This document shows, in pieces, positions 19,886 to 28,182 of a stretch of DNA of 64,000 nucleotides. Made by a program: the position numbers and the translations under genes. Origin of the DNA: Catenulispora sp. EB89 (GTDB lineage Bacteria > Actinomycetota > Actinomycetes > Streptomycetales > Catenulisporaceae); contig NZ_JBGCCU010000005.1 of assembly GCF_041261445.1 (NCBI RefSeq), forward strand, positions 496,001 through 560,000, read 5' to 3'. Under the pieces are notes generated by a model. That model was given only the letters and a program-made list of their open reading frames with translations, did not search any database and was not told the DNA's origin. Position 1 is the stretch's first letter; every line of letters begins with the position of its first letter.

Positions 19886-20592
19886 GCTGCCGCACCTCCC
19901 AAATACAACGCGGCCAGATCCCGCCGGATGACCTCCGGCTCGTCGAAGGCCACGATCCTGCCGTGCGTCATCACCGCCGCGAAGTCCGCGACCCGCAACG
20001 CCATGTCAGCGAACTGCTCCACCGCGACCACGGTCACGCCCTGCTCCGCGATCTGCCCGAGCACGTCGTAGAGCTGCCGCACGATCAGCGGGGCCAGGCC
20101 CATCGACAGCTCGTCGACCAGCAGCACCGCCGGGTTCGTCACCAGCGCCCGGGCCATGGCGAGCATCTGCTGCTCGCCGCCCGACATCGATCCGGCCAGC
20201 TGGTCGTACCGCTCGGCCAGCCGCGGGAAGCGGGTGAACGCGGTCTCGTAGATCTCCGCCGCCGAGGCCTGCCCGGCCAGTCCGGACAGCCGCAGGTTCT
20301 CCGCGACCGTCAGGTTCGGGAAGATGCCGCGGCCCTCGGGGATCGTGCACAGGCCGGCCCGGGCCAGCGCGTCCGGCGCCGCGTTGTTCACGTGCGACCC
20401 GCCGAGGTGTACGTGCCCTGATGTCGCGCGCAGGCGTCCCGAGCAGACCTTCATCAGCGTGGTCTTGCCGGCGCCGTTCGGCCCGAGCAGGGCGACGACG
20501 GCGCCGCGCGGCACGGCGAGGTCCACGCCGTGCAGGACCTCGATCCGGCCGTACGCCGCGTGCACGTCCTCCAGTTCCAGGATCGGTGCCAT
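19882..20592 (-). CDS. livF: Branched-chain amino-acid-type ABC transporter ATPase (LivF type)
   Basis: This 236-residue cytoplasmic ATPase has Walker A GPNGAGKT, signature MSGGEQQM, Walker B LLVDELSMGL and an H-loop region VVAVEQF (Glu-Gln in place of His-Asp, as usual for LivF). It pairs with the LivG-type ATPase at 20592. Start and stop both overlap neighbours (TGATG upstream, GTGA downstream), so it is the fourth gene of a tightly coupled minus-strand operon: binding protein, fused permease, LivG, LivF, envelope protein. Confidence 0.92.
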   Translation of the reverse strand: MAPILELEDVHAAYGRIEVLHGVDLAVPRGAVVALLGPNGAGKTTLMKVCSGRLRATSGHVHLGGSHVNNAAPDALARAGLCTIPEGRGIFPNLTVAENLRLSGLAGQASAAEIYETAFTRFPRLAERYDQLAGSMSGGEQQMLAMARALVTNPAVLLVDELSMGLAPLIVRQLYDVLGQIAEQGVTVVAVEQFADMALRVADFAAVMTHGRIVAFDEPEVIRRDLAALYLGGAAA

Positions 20593-21416
20593 CAGAACCA
20601 GCCTCCCGTTCCCGGTCCGGGGCTCTTGGGCAACGGCGGCAATGTCAGCGTGCTGTCGGGAAGCTTGATCGGATCGTCATCGTCCTGTTCGGGTTCCGGG
20701 ACGTCTTCATCTCCGAGATACGCCTTGCGCACCGAAGGATCCGCCTGCACCTCGGCCGGCGTCCCCGAGGCGATCAGCCGTCCCCGGTCCAGCACGTGGA
20801 TCCGGTCCGAGACCCGCATGATCAGCCCCATGTCGTGCTCCACGATCAGCACGGCCCGCCCCTGCGCGGCCAGATCCCGCAGCAGCCCGCCGAAGGAATC
20901 GGTCTCGTCCTCCGACAGCCCCGAGGACGGCTCGTCCAGCAGCAGCAGCTCCGGGTCGATCGCCAGCGCCCGCGCCAGCTCCACGAGCCGCGCGACGCCG
21001 GTCGGCACCGAGTCGGCGCGGGCGTTCGCGTAGCGCTCCAGCCCGATCCGCTTGATCAGCCCCCGGGTCACCTGCGCCGGCTTGGCGTTCTTCGTCCGCA
21101 CGGCGTCCGCGGCGACCCGGATGTTCTCCTCGACGGTCAGCGACCCGAAGGCCTCCAGCCGCTGGAAGGTCCGCGCGATCCCGTGCCGGGCCCGGCGGTG
21201 CGTGGGGGTGTGCGTGATGTCGTCGCCGTCCAGGAACACCCGGCCGGAGGTCGGCCGCTGCAGCCCGGTGACCACGTTGAACAACGTCGTCTTCCCGGCT
21301 CCGTTCGGCCCGATCAGCGCGGTCACCTGCCCGCCCTCGGCCGAGATCGTGGCTCCGTCCACCGCGGTGACACCGCCGAAGCGGACCGTCACCTCCTTCA
21401 CGTCCAACCGGGTCAC
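20592..21416 (-). CDS. livG: Branched-chain amino-acid-type ABC transporter ATPase (LivG type)
   Basis: This 274-residue ATPase has Walker A GPNGAGKT, a divergent signature (GVARLVELARAL), Walker B LLLDEPSSGL and the H-loop IVEHDMGL. The GTG start at 21416 overlaps the permease stop (GTGA) and precedes the family start TRLDVKEVTVRFGGV, so the long open frame further upstream is antisense-type noise within the permease gene. A C-terminal acidic/Pro extension (about residues 235-274) after the usual LivG end is unusual. Confidence 0.92.
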   Translation of the reverse strand: MTRLDVKEVTVRFGGVTAVDGATISAEGGQVTALIGPNGAGKTTLFNVVTGLQRPTSGRVFLDGDDITHTPTHRRARHGIARTFQRLEAFGSLTVEENIRVAADAVRTKNAKPAQVTRGLIKRIGLERYANARADSVPTGVARLVELARALAIDPELLLLDEPSSGLSEDETDSFGGLLRDLAAQGRAVLIVEHDMGLIMRVSDRIHVLDRGRLIASGTPAEVQADPSVRKAYLGDEDVPEPEQDDDDPIKLPDSTLTLPPLPKSPGPGTGGWF

Positions 21417-23392
21417 GCCTCGACCTCCGCGTTCTCCCCGACCGTCACCGATCCGCCGGTCCGCGATCCGTCGCTCGCGTCTCCGCCGGTCCCAGAACCC
21501 TGACCCTCCACGGATCGGGCGGCGATGCCGCGCGCGATCCCCGCCGACCCGATCCCGAGCCGCGCGCCCAAAGGGTTGTCCCGCAAGGAGAACAGCCATC
21601 CGGTGATCCCGTTCGGCTGCTTCCCGAGCCCGACCGCGGCGACCGCGAGGATCAGGAACAGGTAGGCCTGCGTGCTCGGATAGCTGTTCAGCGCCATCAG
21701 CAGCATCCCGCCGAGCAACGCGCCGCTCACCGACGTGACGCCGGCGCACACCACGATCAGCAGGAGCGGCAGGCTGTTGAAGAACTGGAAGTTGGTGCTG
21801 CCGACCTGGTTCTGCAGTCCCGCGTACAGCCCGCCGCCGAGCCCGGCCACGGCCGCCGAGGCCGCGAACACCGCGACCCGCGCCGCCCGCGGGTTCAGTC
21901 CCAGCGTGGCGCAGGCCGCGGGGGAGTCCCGCAGGGCGATCAGAACCCTGCCATAGCGGCCCTTCCGGAGCACGATGACTGCGGCCCCGAGGACGCAGAA
22001 CACCGCCGCGGCCAAGATGGCGTAAGCCTTGTCGGAGGTGAAGCGGTATCCGAACATGTCCAGGCGCTTGGTGGTCAGCGACCCGCCGAACCCGCCGAGC
22101 GAGGGGTTCTGGAACACCATCGTGTCCATGATCTGCGCGAACGCGATCGTCGACAGCGCCAGGTACAGACCCTGCAACCGCAACGACGGCAACGCCACCA
22201 GGATCCCGGCCACCGCCGCCAGGACCGCCCCGGCCAGGACCGCGGTCGGCGCCGAGGAGTGCAGCTTCGCGACCGTCAGCGCGCCGACGCCGAAGAAGCT
22301 GAACTGGGCCAGGGACACGTATCCGCTGAAGCCGGTCAGCGGCACCAGGGACAGCGCCAGGATCGCGAAGCACAGCCCGAGCGCCATCCGGTTCACGTTG
22401 ACTTCGCTGAGCACCGCGTTGCCGCAGACCACCGCGAGCAGCAGGAGCGCCGAGGCCAGCGCGACGCGGCGCATCTCCGGCGTCCGCACCCCCGGCACGC
22501 CGGCCAGCCGTCCGACGCGCAGCTGCGCCTGCGGCATCAGCAACAGCATCAGCAGCAGGAAGATGGCCGGGATCGCCTCGCGGAACCCGGTCCACCCCGG
22601 GCCGGTCCACAGGTACCCGGACGCGTACGCGTTCAGCAGCCCCAGCACCAGCGCCCCGGCGAAGGTCCGCGGCAGGCTGGTCAGCCGGCCGGCCATCGCC
22701 GCGGCGTAGGAGTTCACCACCAGGAGCGTCAGGGATATGTAGTTCAGCTCGCTGGGCTGCGAGGAGACCAGCAGGATCCCGGCCAGCGCGGCCAGCGCCG
22801 AGCCCATGGCCCAGGCGATCGAGGACATCAGGTTCGGCCGGCCGCCGTGCAGCGCCAGCAGTTCCTTGTCGTCCACCGCCGCGCGCATCGCGACGCCGAG
22901 CCGGGTGAACGTCAGGAACGCCCACAGCGCGGCTCCGGTGACCACCGCCAGCGCCACGGTCAGCAGCTCGTTGCCGGTGATCCGCACCATGCCGACGGTG
23001 AGTCCGTGTCCGGCGAAGAACTGCTGCACCTGGTGCACGCCCGGCGGCCAGATCTTCTCCGCGGCGCCGATCAGCCCCACCAGCACCGCGCAGGTCACCA
23101 CGAGCGTGACCCCGACCCCGGAGTCCGCGACCCGCCGGATGACCCAGCGCTCCAGCAACGCGCCGAACAACGGCGCCACCCCGAAGACCACGATCAGCAC
23201 CGCGAGCCAGTTGGACAGGCCCTGGTTGTAGGCGAGTTCCCAGTACACGAACGCCATCACCATGGCGGTGGCGCCGTGCGCGACGTTGAAGATGCGGGTG
23301 GTGGCGTAGGTCAGGACCAGCCCGGACGCCGCGATCGCGTACGAGGCGCCGATGACCAGGCCCAGGACGGTGTACGTCAGGAAGACGTTCAT
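21413..23392 (-). CDS. Fused LivH-LivM permease of branched-chain amino-acid-type importer
   Basis: This 659-residue membrane protein carries both permease halves of the importer. The LivH half runs from the N-terminus (VLGLVIGASYAIAASGLVL) to about residue 310. The LivM half begins at about 325 and contains SGYVSLAQFSFFGVGAL and the conserved TLGLNPRAARVAVFAASA. A C-terminal hydrophilic tail (about 605-659) is Gly/Ser-rich. The fusion fixes a 1:1 permease pair, as the ATPase fusions do in the peptide importers of this window. It starts 12 bases after the binding-protein stop. Confidence 0.92.
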   Translation of the reverse strand: MNVFLTYTVLGLVIGASYAIAASGLVLTYATTRIFNVAHGATAMVMAFVYWELAYNQGLSNWLAVLIVVFGVAPLFGALLERWVIRRVADSGVGVTLVVTCAVLVGLIGAAEKIWPPGVHQVQQFFAGHGLTVGMVRITGNELLTVALAVVTGAALWAFLTFTRLGVAMRAAVDDKELLALHGGRPNLMSSIAWAMGSALAALAGILLVSSQPSELNYISLTLLVVNSYAAAMAGRLTSLPRTFAGALVLGLLNAYASGYLWTGPGWTGFREAIPAIFLLLMLLLMPQAQLRVGRLAGVPGVRTPEMRRVALASALLLLAVVCGNAVLSEVNVNRMALGLCFAILALSLVPLTGFSGYVSLAQFSFFGVGALTVAKLHSSAPTAVLAGAVLAAVAGILVALPSLRLQGLYLALSTIAFAQIMDTMVFQNPSLGGFGGSLTTKRLDMFGYRFTSDKAYAILAAAVFCVLGAAVIVLRKGRYGRVLIALRDSPAACATLGLNPRAARVAVFAASAAVAGLGGGLYAGLQNQVGSTNFQFFNSLPLLLIVVCAGVTSVSGALLGGMLLMALNSYPSTQAYLFLILAVAAVGLGKQPNGITGWLFSLRDNPLGARLGIGSAGIARGIAARSVEGQGSGTGGDASDGSRTGGSVTVGENAEVEA

Positions 23393-23404
23393 TCCACTGG
23401 CCGC

Positions 23405-25063
23405 TCAGCCCACGCCGGAGTTGATGAGGTTCCCGCAGGTCCAGCCCGAGCCGGGGGAGACGCGCTTCCAGGCCGACCCGGTGTACTGCATGAACAGCGC
23501 GCAGGGCGAGGTCTTCTTGCCGCCGACGTCCTGTGGGGCGAACAGGCCGTTGCCGGTGTAGTTGTGCACGCCGGACAGCGCCTGCACCATCGCCTGCCGG
23601 GTGAGGTTCGGCCCGATCTGGTTGGCCAGCCGGGTGAACAGCTCGGCCGAGGACCAGGCGAACATCCCGAAGTAGGTCGGTGCGGCGCCGGGCGCGACCT
23701 GGTGCAGCCACTTGGTGTAGAGCTGCAACTCAGGGTTCGAACCGGCCTCCTCGAACATCGCGGCGTTGCTGAAGACGAAGGTGTTGTTCGCCGCCGAGCC
23801 GGCCTGCTGCACGTAGTTCGGGTCGTAGCCGGTGGGGTCCAGGACGAAGACCTTCGGCGTGAAACCCTGCTGCTGCATGGCCTGCGCGAGGGTCGCGGCC
23901 TCCTGGAAGGCGCCGAGGAACTGCACGTACTGCACGCCGGCCTGCTGCATCTTCACGACGTAGGGCGTGTAGTTCGACTCCGAGATGCCGATCGGCTGGT
24001 CCAGGACCCAGGTGAAGCCGTCCTTGGCGTAGGCCTGCTCCCAGGATTTCGCCTGCTGCGCGGTGGTCCCGGTGTCCACGTACAGGAACGCTGCCTTGGC
24101 CCCGGCGCCCGGGAACTGCTTGTTCCAGAAGTCCGGTTGCACCTGCGGGACCAACGGCAACTGTTGCGAGTCTGTTCCAAAACAGACCGCGCAGGTCTGG
24201 CGCGCGCGGGTGGTGCTCACGGCTTGCAGGTCCGGGATCCCGCACTGGGCGTCGGACGCCGCGCCGCCGGAGTCGAAGGCCGAGACCGAGCCCACCAGCG
24301 CGAAGTCGGACTGGCAGGCGGTCAGCGTCTGCTGGTTGTCGCCGGCGTCCGAGGTCTGCGAGTCGTAGGAGTGCACGGTGAGTTTGCGGCCGCAGATGCC
24401 GTTCGGGTGGGTCGCGTTGTAGTACGCCACATAGGCCTGGACGGCCTGCGGGGCCGAGCTGAACAGGCCGCCGATCGGGCCGGACAGGTCGCTGGCGTTG
24501 CCGATGCTGATGCTGTTCGCGGTCACGCCGGTGGCGCTGGAGCCGGTAGCGGTGCCGACACAGGTGTCAGAGCCCGGACCTCCGGGTCCGCCTGTGGTCC
24601 CGCCGCTGCCGCCTCCCGTGCCGCCGGAGCCGCCGGAGCCGCCGGTGGTGCCGCCCGTGGTCTTGCCGCCTGTGGTTCCGCCGGTGGTCTTGCCTCCGGA
24701 CGTGCCCCCGGTTCCCCCGGTGCCGCCTGTGGTTCCGCCGCCGGAGCTGCCCCCGACCGCGCCTCCGGAGGAGCCACCGCTGGCGCCGCCGGACGTGCCG
24801 CCTCCGGAGGCGCCACCGGTCGTGCCTCCGGTTCCGCCGGTCGTCCCGCCGGTGCCGTTGGCGCCGGAGGTCTGGGAGCCGTCGGCGCTCTGCGAGCCGT
24901 CGCCGTGGCCCTGGCCGTAGGCGATGGCCGCGGATCTCTGGTCGGCGGACAGGCGCGCGCCGCACGCGCCGAGGGACAGCGACAGGGCCGCGACGGTGAG
25001 CGCCGTGGCTATCTGGTGGTTACGGAAGCGGTATCGGGATCGCGGTGAGCGCGCGGAGGTCAT
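23405..25063 (-). CDS. Branched-chain amino-acid-type substrate-binding lipoprotein with long Gly/Thr stalk
   Basis: This 552-residue lipoprotein (lipobox LSLGACGA) is the receptor of the importer. After the lipobox it has about 125 low-complexity residues built from Gly, Thr and Ser with recurring TGGT and SGG units, which should hold the receptor domain far from the membrane. The periplasmic-binding fold follows from about residue 170 (SISIGNASDLSGPIGGLF). The ligand may be an amino acid, amide or peptide; it cannot be fixed from sequence. It is the first gene of the operon; the promoter should lie at 25064-25280. Confidence 0.88.
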   Translation of the reverse strand: MTSARSPRSRYRFRNHQIATALTVAALSLSLGACGARLSADQRSAAIAYGQGHGDGSQSADGSQTSGANGTGGTTGGTGGTTGGASGGGTSGGASGGSSGGAVGGSSGGGTTGGTGGTGGTSGGKTTGGTTGGKTTGGTTGGSGGSGGTGGGSGGTTGGPGGPGSDTCVGTATGSSATGVTANSISIGNASDLSGPIGGLFSSAPQAVQAYVAYYNATHPNGICGRKLTVHSYDSQTSDAGDNQQTLTACQSDFALVGSVSAFDSGGAASDAQCGIPDLQAVSTTRARQTCAVCFGTDSQQLPLVPQVQPDFWNKQFPGAGAKAAFLYVDTGTTAQQAKSWEQAYAKDGFTWVLDQPIGISESNYTPYVVKMQQAGVQYVQFLGAFQEAATLAQAMQQQGFTPKVFVLDPTGYDPNYVQQAGSAANNTFVFSNAAMFEEAGSNPELQLYTKWLHQVAPGAAPTYFGMFAWSSAELFTRLANQIGPNLTRQAMVQALSGVHNYTGNGLFAPQDVGGKKTSPCALFMQYTGSAWKRVSPGSGWTCGNLINSGVG

Positions 25064-25245
25064 CGAGTGCTACCACCTGACGGGTCGTCAGAAACGTTGG
25101 GTGTAGCAAGGCAGCGTGCTCTAATTCAACAGAGAACTCAATAGGGTTTCGAGAGTCTCACGGCAGAATTTGGCAAACCGTGATACTGATTCACTCCTGG
25201 GAGTGACGGTGGGCGGGCATTTCAGCCCTCGGGCACCGTCGGGCC

Positions 25246-25352
25246 TCGGGCGGCGTCAGCCCTCGAGGAGGGTCAGCCCATGAATCAGGGCCGACCCATA
25301 AGCGGTGCCGGCCCTTGAAAACGGCAGGTATCGGGCGGCGTCAGCCCTTGAG
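25246..25352. repeat. 22-base direct repeat at the 3' end of the sigma factor gene
   Basis: The 22 bases at 25331-25352, which include the sigma-gene stop codon, recur at 25246-25267 with one mismatch, exactly 85 bases away. Shorter pieces (TCAGCCCTCG) recur around 25222. This looks like a local duplication of the gene end. Confidence 0.6.
25287..25315 (-). terminator. Hairpin downstream of the sigma factor gene
   Basis: A 7-bp stem (agggccg at 25287-25293, cggccct at 25309-25315) lies 25 bases beyond the sigma-gene stop on the minus strand. It is modest in strength and lacks a T-run. Confidence 0.4.
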
Positions 25353-26063
25353 CAGCTTGCCGAGCGCTTCCAGCCCGCGGCTCGCCGTGGACTTCACGGT
25401 GCCCCGGCTGATCCCCAGCGCGTCGGCGATGTCCGCCTCGGACAGGTCCGACCAGTAGCGCAGGACCAGGACCTCGCGCTGGCGCGGCGGCAGCTTCTGC
25501 ATCGCCTCCAGCACCTCGCGGTGCTCCTCGGACAGCAGCGCCACGGACTCGGCGCTGGCGGCGTCCGGCACGTGCGGCGGGGTGTAGCCGCGCGCGGTCT
25601 TGCGCCGGCGCAGCACCGAGCGCGCGTTGTTCACCACGGCGGTGCGCAGGTAGCCGAGCGGGTTCTCCATGCCGGTGAGGTCGTCGCCGTAGCGCCGCCA
25701 CAAGCCGGTGAAGGAGTCCTGCACCACGTCCTCGGCCGACATCTTGTCGTCCACGAGCAGGATCGCCAGCCGGACCAGCGAAAGGCGGTGCGCGTAGTAG
25801 AGGTCGGCCAGCGAGGGCCCCGCGCCGGGCTGTAACGCCCGGTGCCCGCGCGGAGCGGTGCTCCCGCCGATCATCGCCAGCGGATGGTTCCCGCTCGCGG
25901 ACAGGTCGCCCTCGGCGTCCTCGGTCGGAATGTTCAGCGCCTCCCGCAGCGCGGCCACCACGGCGGCGACCCCGCTCGCAGGAGCGCTCGCGACGGTCGC
26001 ACGACGCCGGCGCGGCCACCATATGGTGCGCGCCGGCCAGGCGACAGCGCCCGCCACACTCAT
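25341..26063 (-). CDS. ECF RNA polymerase sigma factor (SigE-family, sigma-70 regions 2 and 4)
   Basis: This 240-residue protein directs RNA polymerase to a specific promoter set. Region 2 contains LVDDKMSAEDVVQDSFTGLW and region 4 contains LPPRQREVLVLRYWSDLSEA followed by the helix-turn-helix ADALGISRGTVKS. About 85 residues precede region 2; they have no recognised domain, but the ATG at 26063 has a good SD (AGGAG), so the extension is probably translated. No anti-sigma gene adjoins it, so its control may be transcriptional or through the long N-terminus. Confidence 0.88.
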   Translation of the reverse strand: MSVAGAVAWPARTIWWPRRRRATVASAPASGVAAVVAALREALNIPTEDAEGDLSASGNHPLAMIGGSTAPRGHRALQPGAGPSLADLYYAHRLSLVRLAILLVDDKMSAEDVVQDSFTGLWRRYGDDLTGMENPLGYLRTAVVNNARSVLRRRKTARGYTPPHVPDAASAESVALLSEEHREVLEAMQKLPPRQREVLVLRYWSDLSEADIADALGISRGTVKSTASRGLEALGKLLKG

Positions 26064-26399
26064 CCGTCAGCTCCTGAAATCGATGTCCCCCCGCCGACCG
26101 CACGATGGGCCGGCGGCCGACAACCCGAAGCCCCATGCTATCGCCCGACCCGCCTCGGGCGGCAGGGCGTCTTGAGGGGTTGGTAGCGGCTGCTTGCAAT
26201 ATACGGGCCGGTGGCGACTGCGGTCGATGCGGCCTGGTGGACGCGGGAGGTGTTCGCGGCGATGAGTACGGAGAGTGATGAGTTTCCGGGTCCTGAAGGG
26301 CGAGGTTAACGGCGAGGTGAACGGTGATGTGAGAGGCGGGACACGTGCCGGACCCGCGGCCGTTGGTGACGCTGAGCTATCGCCCCTTCGAAACTCCCC
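26064..26399. other. Gap between sigma factor and SpoIIE-type genes
   Basis: This 336-base stretch contains no gene that I can support. Near 26300-26338 there is a short tandem repeat of about 12 bases (gaggttaacggc, gaggtgaacggt, gatgtgagaggc). The promoter of the sigma factor gene (minus strand) should lie at its left end. Confidence 0.4.
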
Positions 26400-27986
26400 T
26401 CAGAACTCGAACTCGCACCACACCGACTTCCCCTCCGGCAGCGGCCGCGCGCCCCAGGCCGCCGCCAGCGCCGCGATGATGCTGATCCCGCGGCCGTCCT
26501 CGTCGGTCTCGCGGGCCAGACGCCGGCGGGGGAGGTGGTCGGCCTGGTCGGCGACGTCGATGATCAGGCGGCGGTCGGTGCGCCGCAGCCGCAGCACCAC
26601 CGGGGCGGTGCCGTGGGTGACCGCGTTGGCGACCAGCTCGCTGACCGCCAGGACCGCGGTGTCCGTCAGGTCGTCGGCGACGCCCCAGGTGGTCAGCACG
26701 CCGGCGGTGTAGCTGCGGGCGTGCGCGGCGATCTCCGGGCCGCCGACCAGCTCCACCGAGGCCGAGCGGAACAGCGCCGCGTGCGCGCCGGTCCAGGCCG
26801 GGACGTGCGCCACCAGCAGGGCCACGTCGTCCGTGCGGACCGCGCCGGCGGCGTCCAGGCCGCCGCTGGACACCGACAGCGGGTCGATGGAGGCCAGGAT
26901 GTGGTCGCGGACCAGGTCCACCGGGCCCGCGCCGGGCCGCGGCGGCTCCTCCTCCGGCGCCCGCGCGAACACCCGCCGCAGATCGCCGGTGCCGCGCTCC
27001 AGCAGCCCCTGCGTGTAGAACGCCAGATACGACCCCGGCGGCACCGCCACCGCCGCCTCCTGCCAGGTCCAGTCCCCGCTGCCCAGCGACGGCCCCGAGG
27101 CCCCCTCCAGCACCGCCACGTAGCCGTCCGGCAGCCGCAGCAGCGGCGGCAGGTGCCCGGCGTTGGCGTACGTCAGCGAGCCGCTGTCGGCGTCGTGCAC
27201 CGCGTACACCAGCGTCGCCACCGGCGATCCGGTGCGCTCGCCGTCGAAGTCCAGCGCGTGCCGGTCCAGGTGGTACATCACCTCGCCGGGCGGCAGGTTC
27301 TGCGAGGCGTACGCCCGCACCGCCGCGCGCAGTCGGCCCATCACCGCCGCCGCCCGCACCCCGACGCCCCCGGCCTCCGGCGTCACGCCGCCCACCACCA
27401 GCGCGGTCCGGCCGGCGCCCAGCGGGATCGCGTCGTACCAGTCGCCGCCGACCTCCAGCACCGGCTCGTCGTCCAGCGAGGCGTCCTCGTAGCGCACCAG
27501 CGCCGGCAGGTAGCAGGCCGCGAGCCGGATCTCGTCCGGCTGGACGATCCGCTGCGGCAGCAGCGACCGCTGCAGCATCACCGCCATGTTCCGGTTGCGG
27601 GTCTCCTCCTCCAGCAGCGCCTGCTCCCGCCGCACCCGCTCGGTCTCGTCCCGGCAGAACACGGCCACGCCGCTCTGCGCCGGCACGCACACCAGCGTGT
27701 AGTACCGGTCCCCGCCGCGCCGCCGCACCAGCCGGTCCTGCAGCAGCACCGGACGCCCGGTGTCGTAGGCCTGGTCCAGGGCCGCGGGCAGACCGGTGGC
27801 GGCCAGCTCCGGGATGGCGTCCCCGACCGGCAGCCGCAACGCCACCGACCCGAAGTCGGCCAGGCACGCGTCGTTGGCGGCCAGCAGCAGGTGATCGGGG
27901 CCGTCGGCGAGCACCGCCGGCATCGGCGCGGCGTCGAACGCCGCGTGCAGCAGCTCCTCGATCGCGGGCATGACCGGTGACTTCAT
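26400..27986 (-). CDS. PAS / SpoIIE-type phosphatase / HATPase protein
   Basis: This 528-residue cytoplasmic protein has a PAS-like sensor (about 1-120), a PP2C-type SpoIIE phosphatase (about 130-385) and a C-terminal HATPase of the anti-sigma-factor kinase type (about 400-528; SELVANAVTHG and DEDGRGISI). Such proteins control sigma factors through anti-sigma antagonists. The phosphatase keeps GGDWYDA (Asp182, Asp185) and TDDVALLV, but the middle metal motif, normally GDVxGHG, reads VGGVTPEAGGVGV, so one metal-binding Asp appears lost. The start is set at 27986 because of its SD (GAAAGG); an in-frame start at 28037 adds 17 residues. Confidence 0.88.
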   Translation of the reverse strand: MKSPVMPAIEELLHAAFDAAPMPAVLADGPDHLLLAANDACLADFGSVALRLPVGDAIPELAATGLPAALDQAYDTGRPVLLQDRLVRRRGGDRYYTLVCVPAQSGVAVFCRDETERVRREQALLEEETRNRNMAVMLQRSLLPQRIVQPDEIRLAACYLPALVRYEDASLDDEPVLEVGGDWYDAIPLGAGRTALVVGGVTPEAGGVGVRAAAVMGRLRAAVRAYASQNLPPGEVMYHLDRHALDFDGERTGSPVATLVYAVHDADSGSLTYANAGHLPPLLRLPDGYVAVLEGASGPSLGSGDWTWQEAAVAVPPGSYLAFYTQGLLERGTGDLRRVFARAPEEEPPRPGAGPVDLVRDHILASIDPLSVSSGGLDAAGAVRTDDVALLVAHVPAWTGAHAALFRSASVELVGGPEIAAHARSYTAGVLTTWGVADDLTDTAVLAVSELVANAVTHGTAPVVLRLRRTDRRLIIDVADQADHLPRRRLARETDEDGRGISIIAALAAAWGARPLPEGKSVWCEFEF

Positions 27987-28182
27987 GGCGGCCTTTCGAC
28001 GGACGGCGCAGCAACGCGCAACTCGCGCGCGAACCATCAGTGTGGACCTCTCCCGGGGCGCGTCACGGGAACGGCACGGGGCGATCCATCCGAATGAGGG
28101 ATCGCGCAGGGTTTCCGACCGATCGCGGGACGTGACCGTGATCCGGGTTTGGATATTCGTCCCCTGAATCGCGGTGCGAACC

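Noticed and set aside
21417-23711. Upstream extension of the LivG frame to more than 1000 codons
   Set aside because: It overlaps the LivHM permease on the same strand in another frame and lacks family-like sequence; the GTG at 21416 coupled to the permease stop explains the real start.
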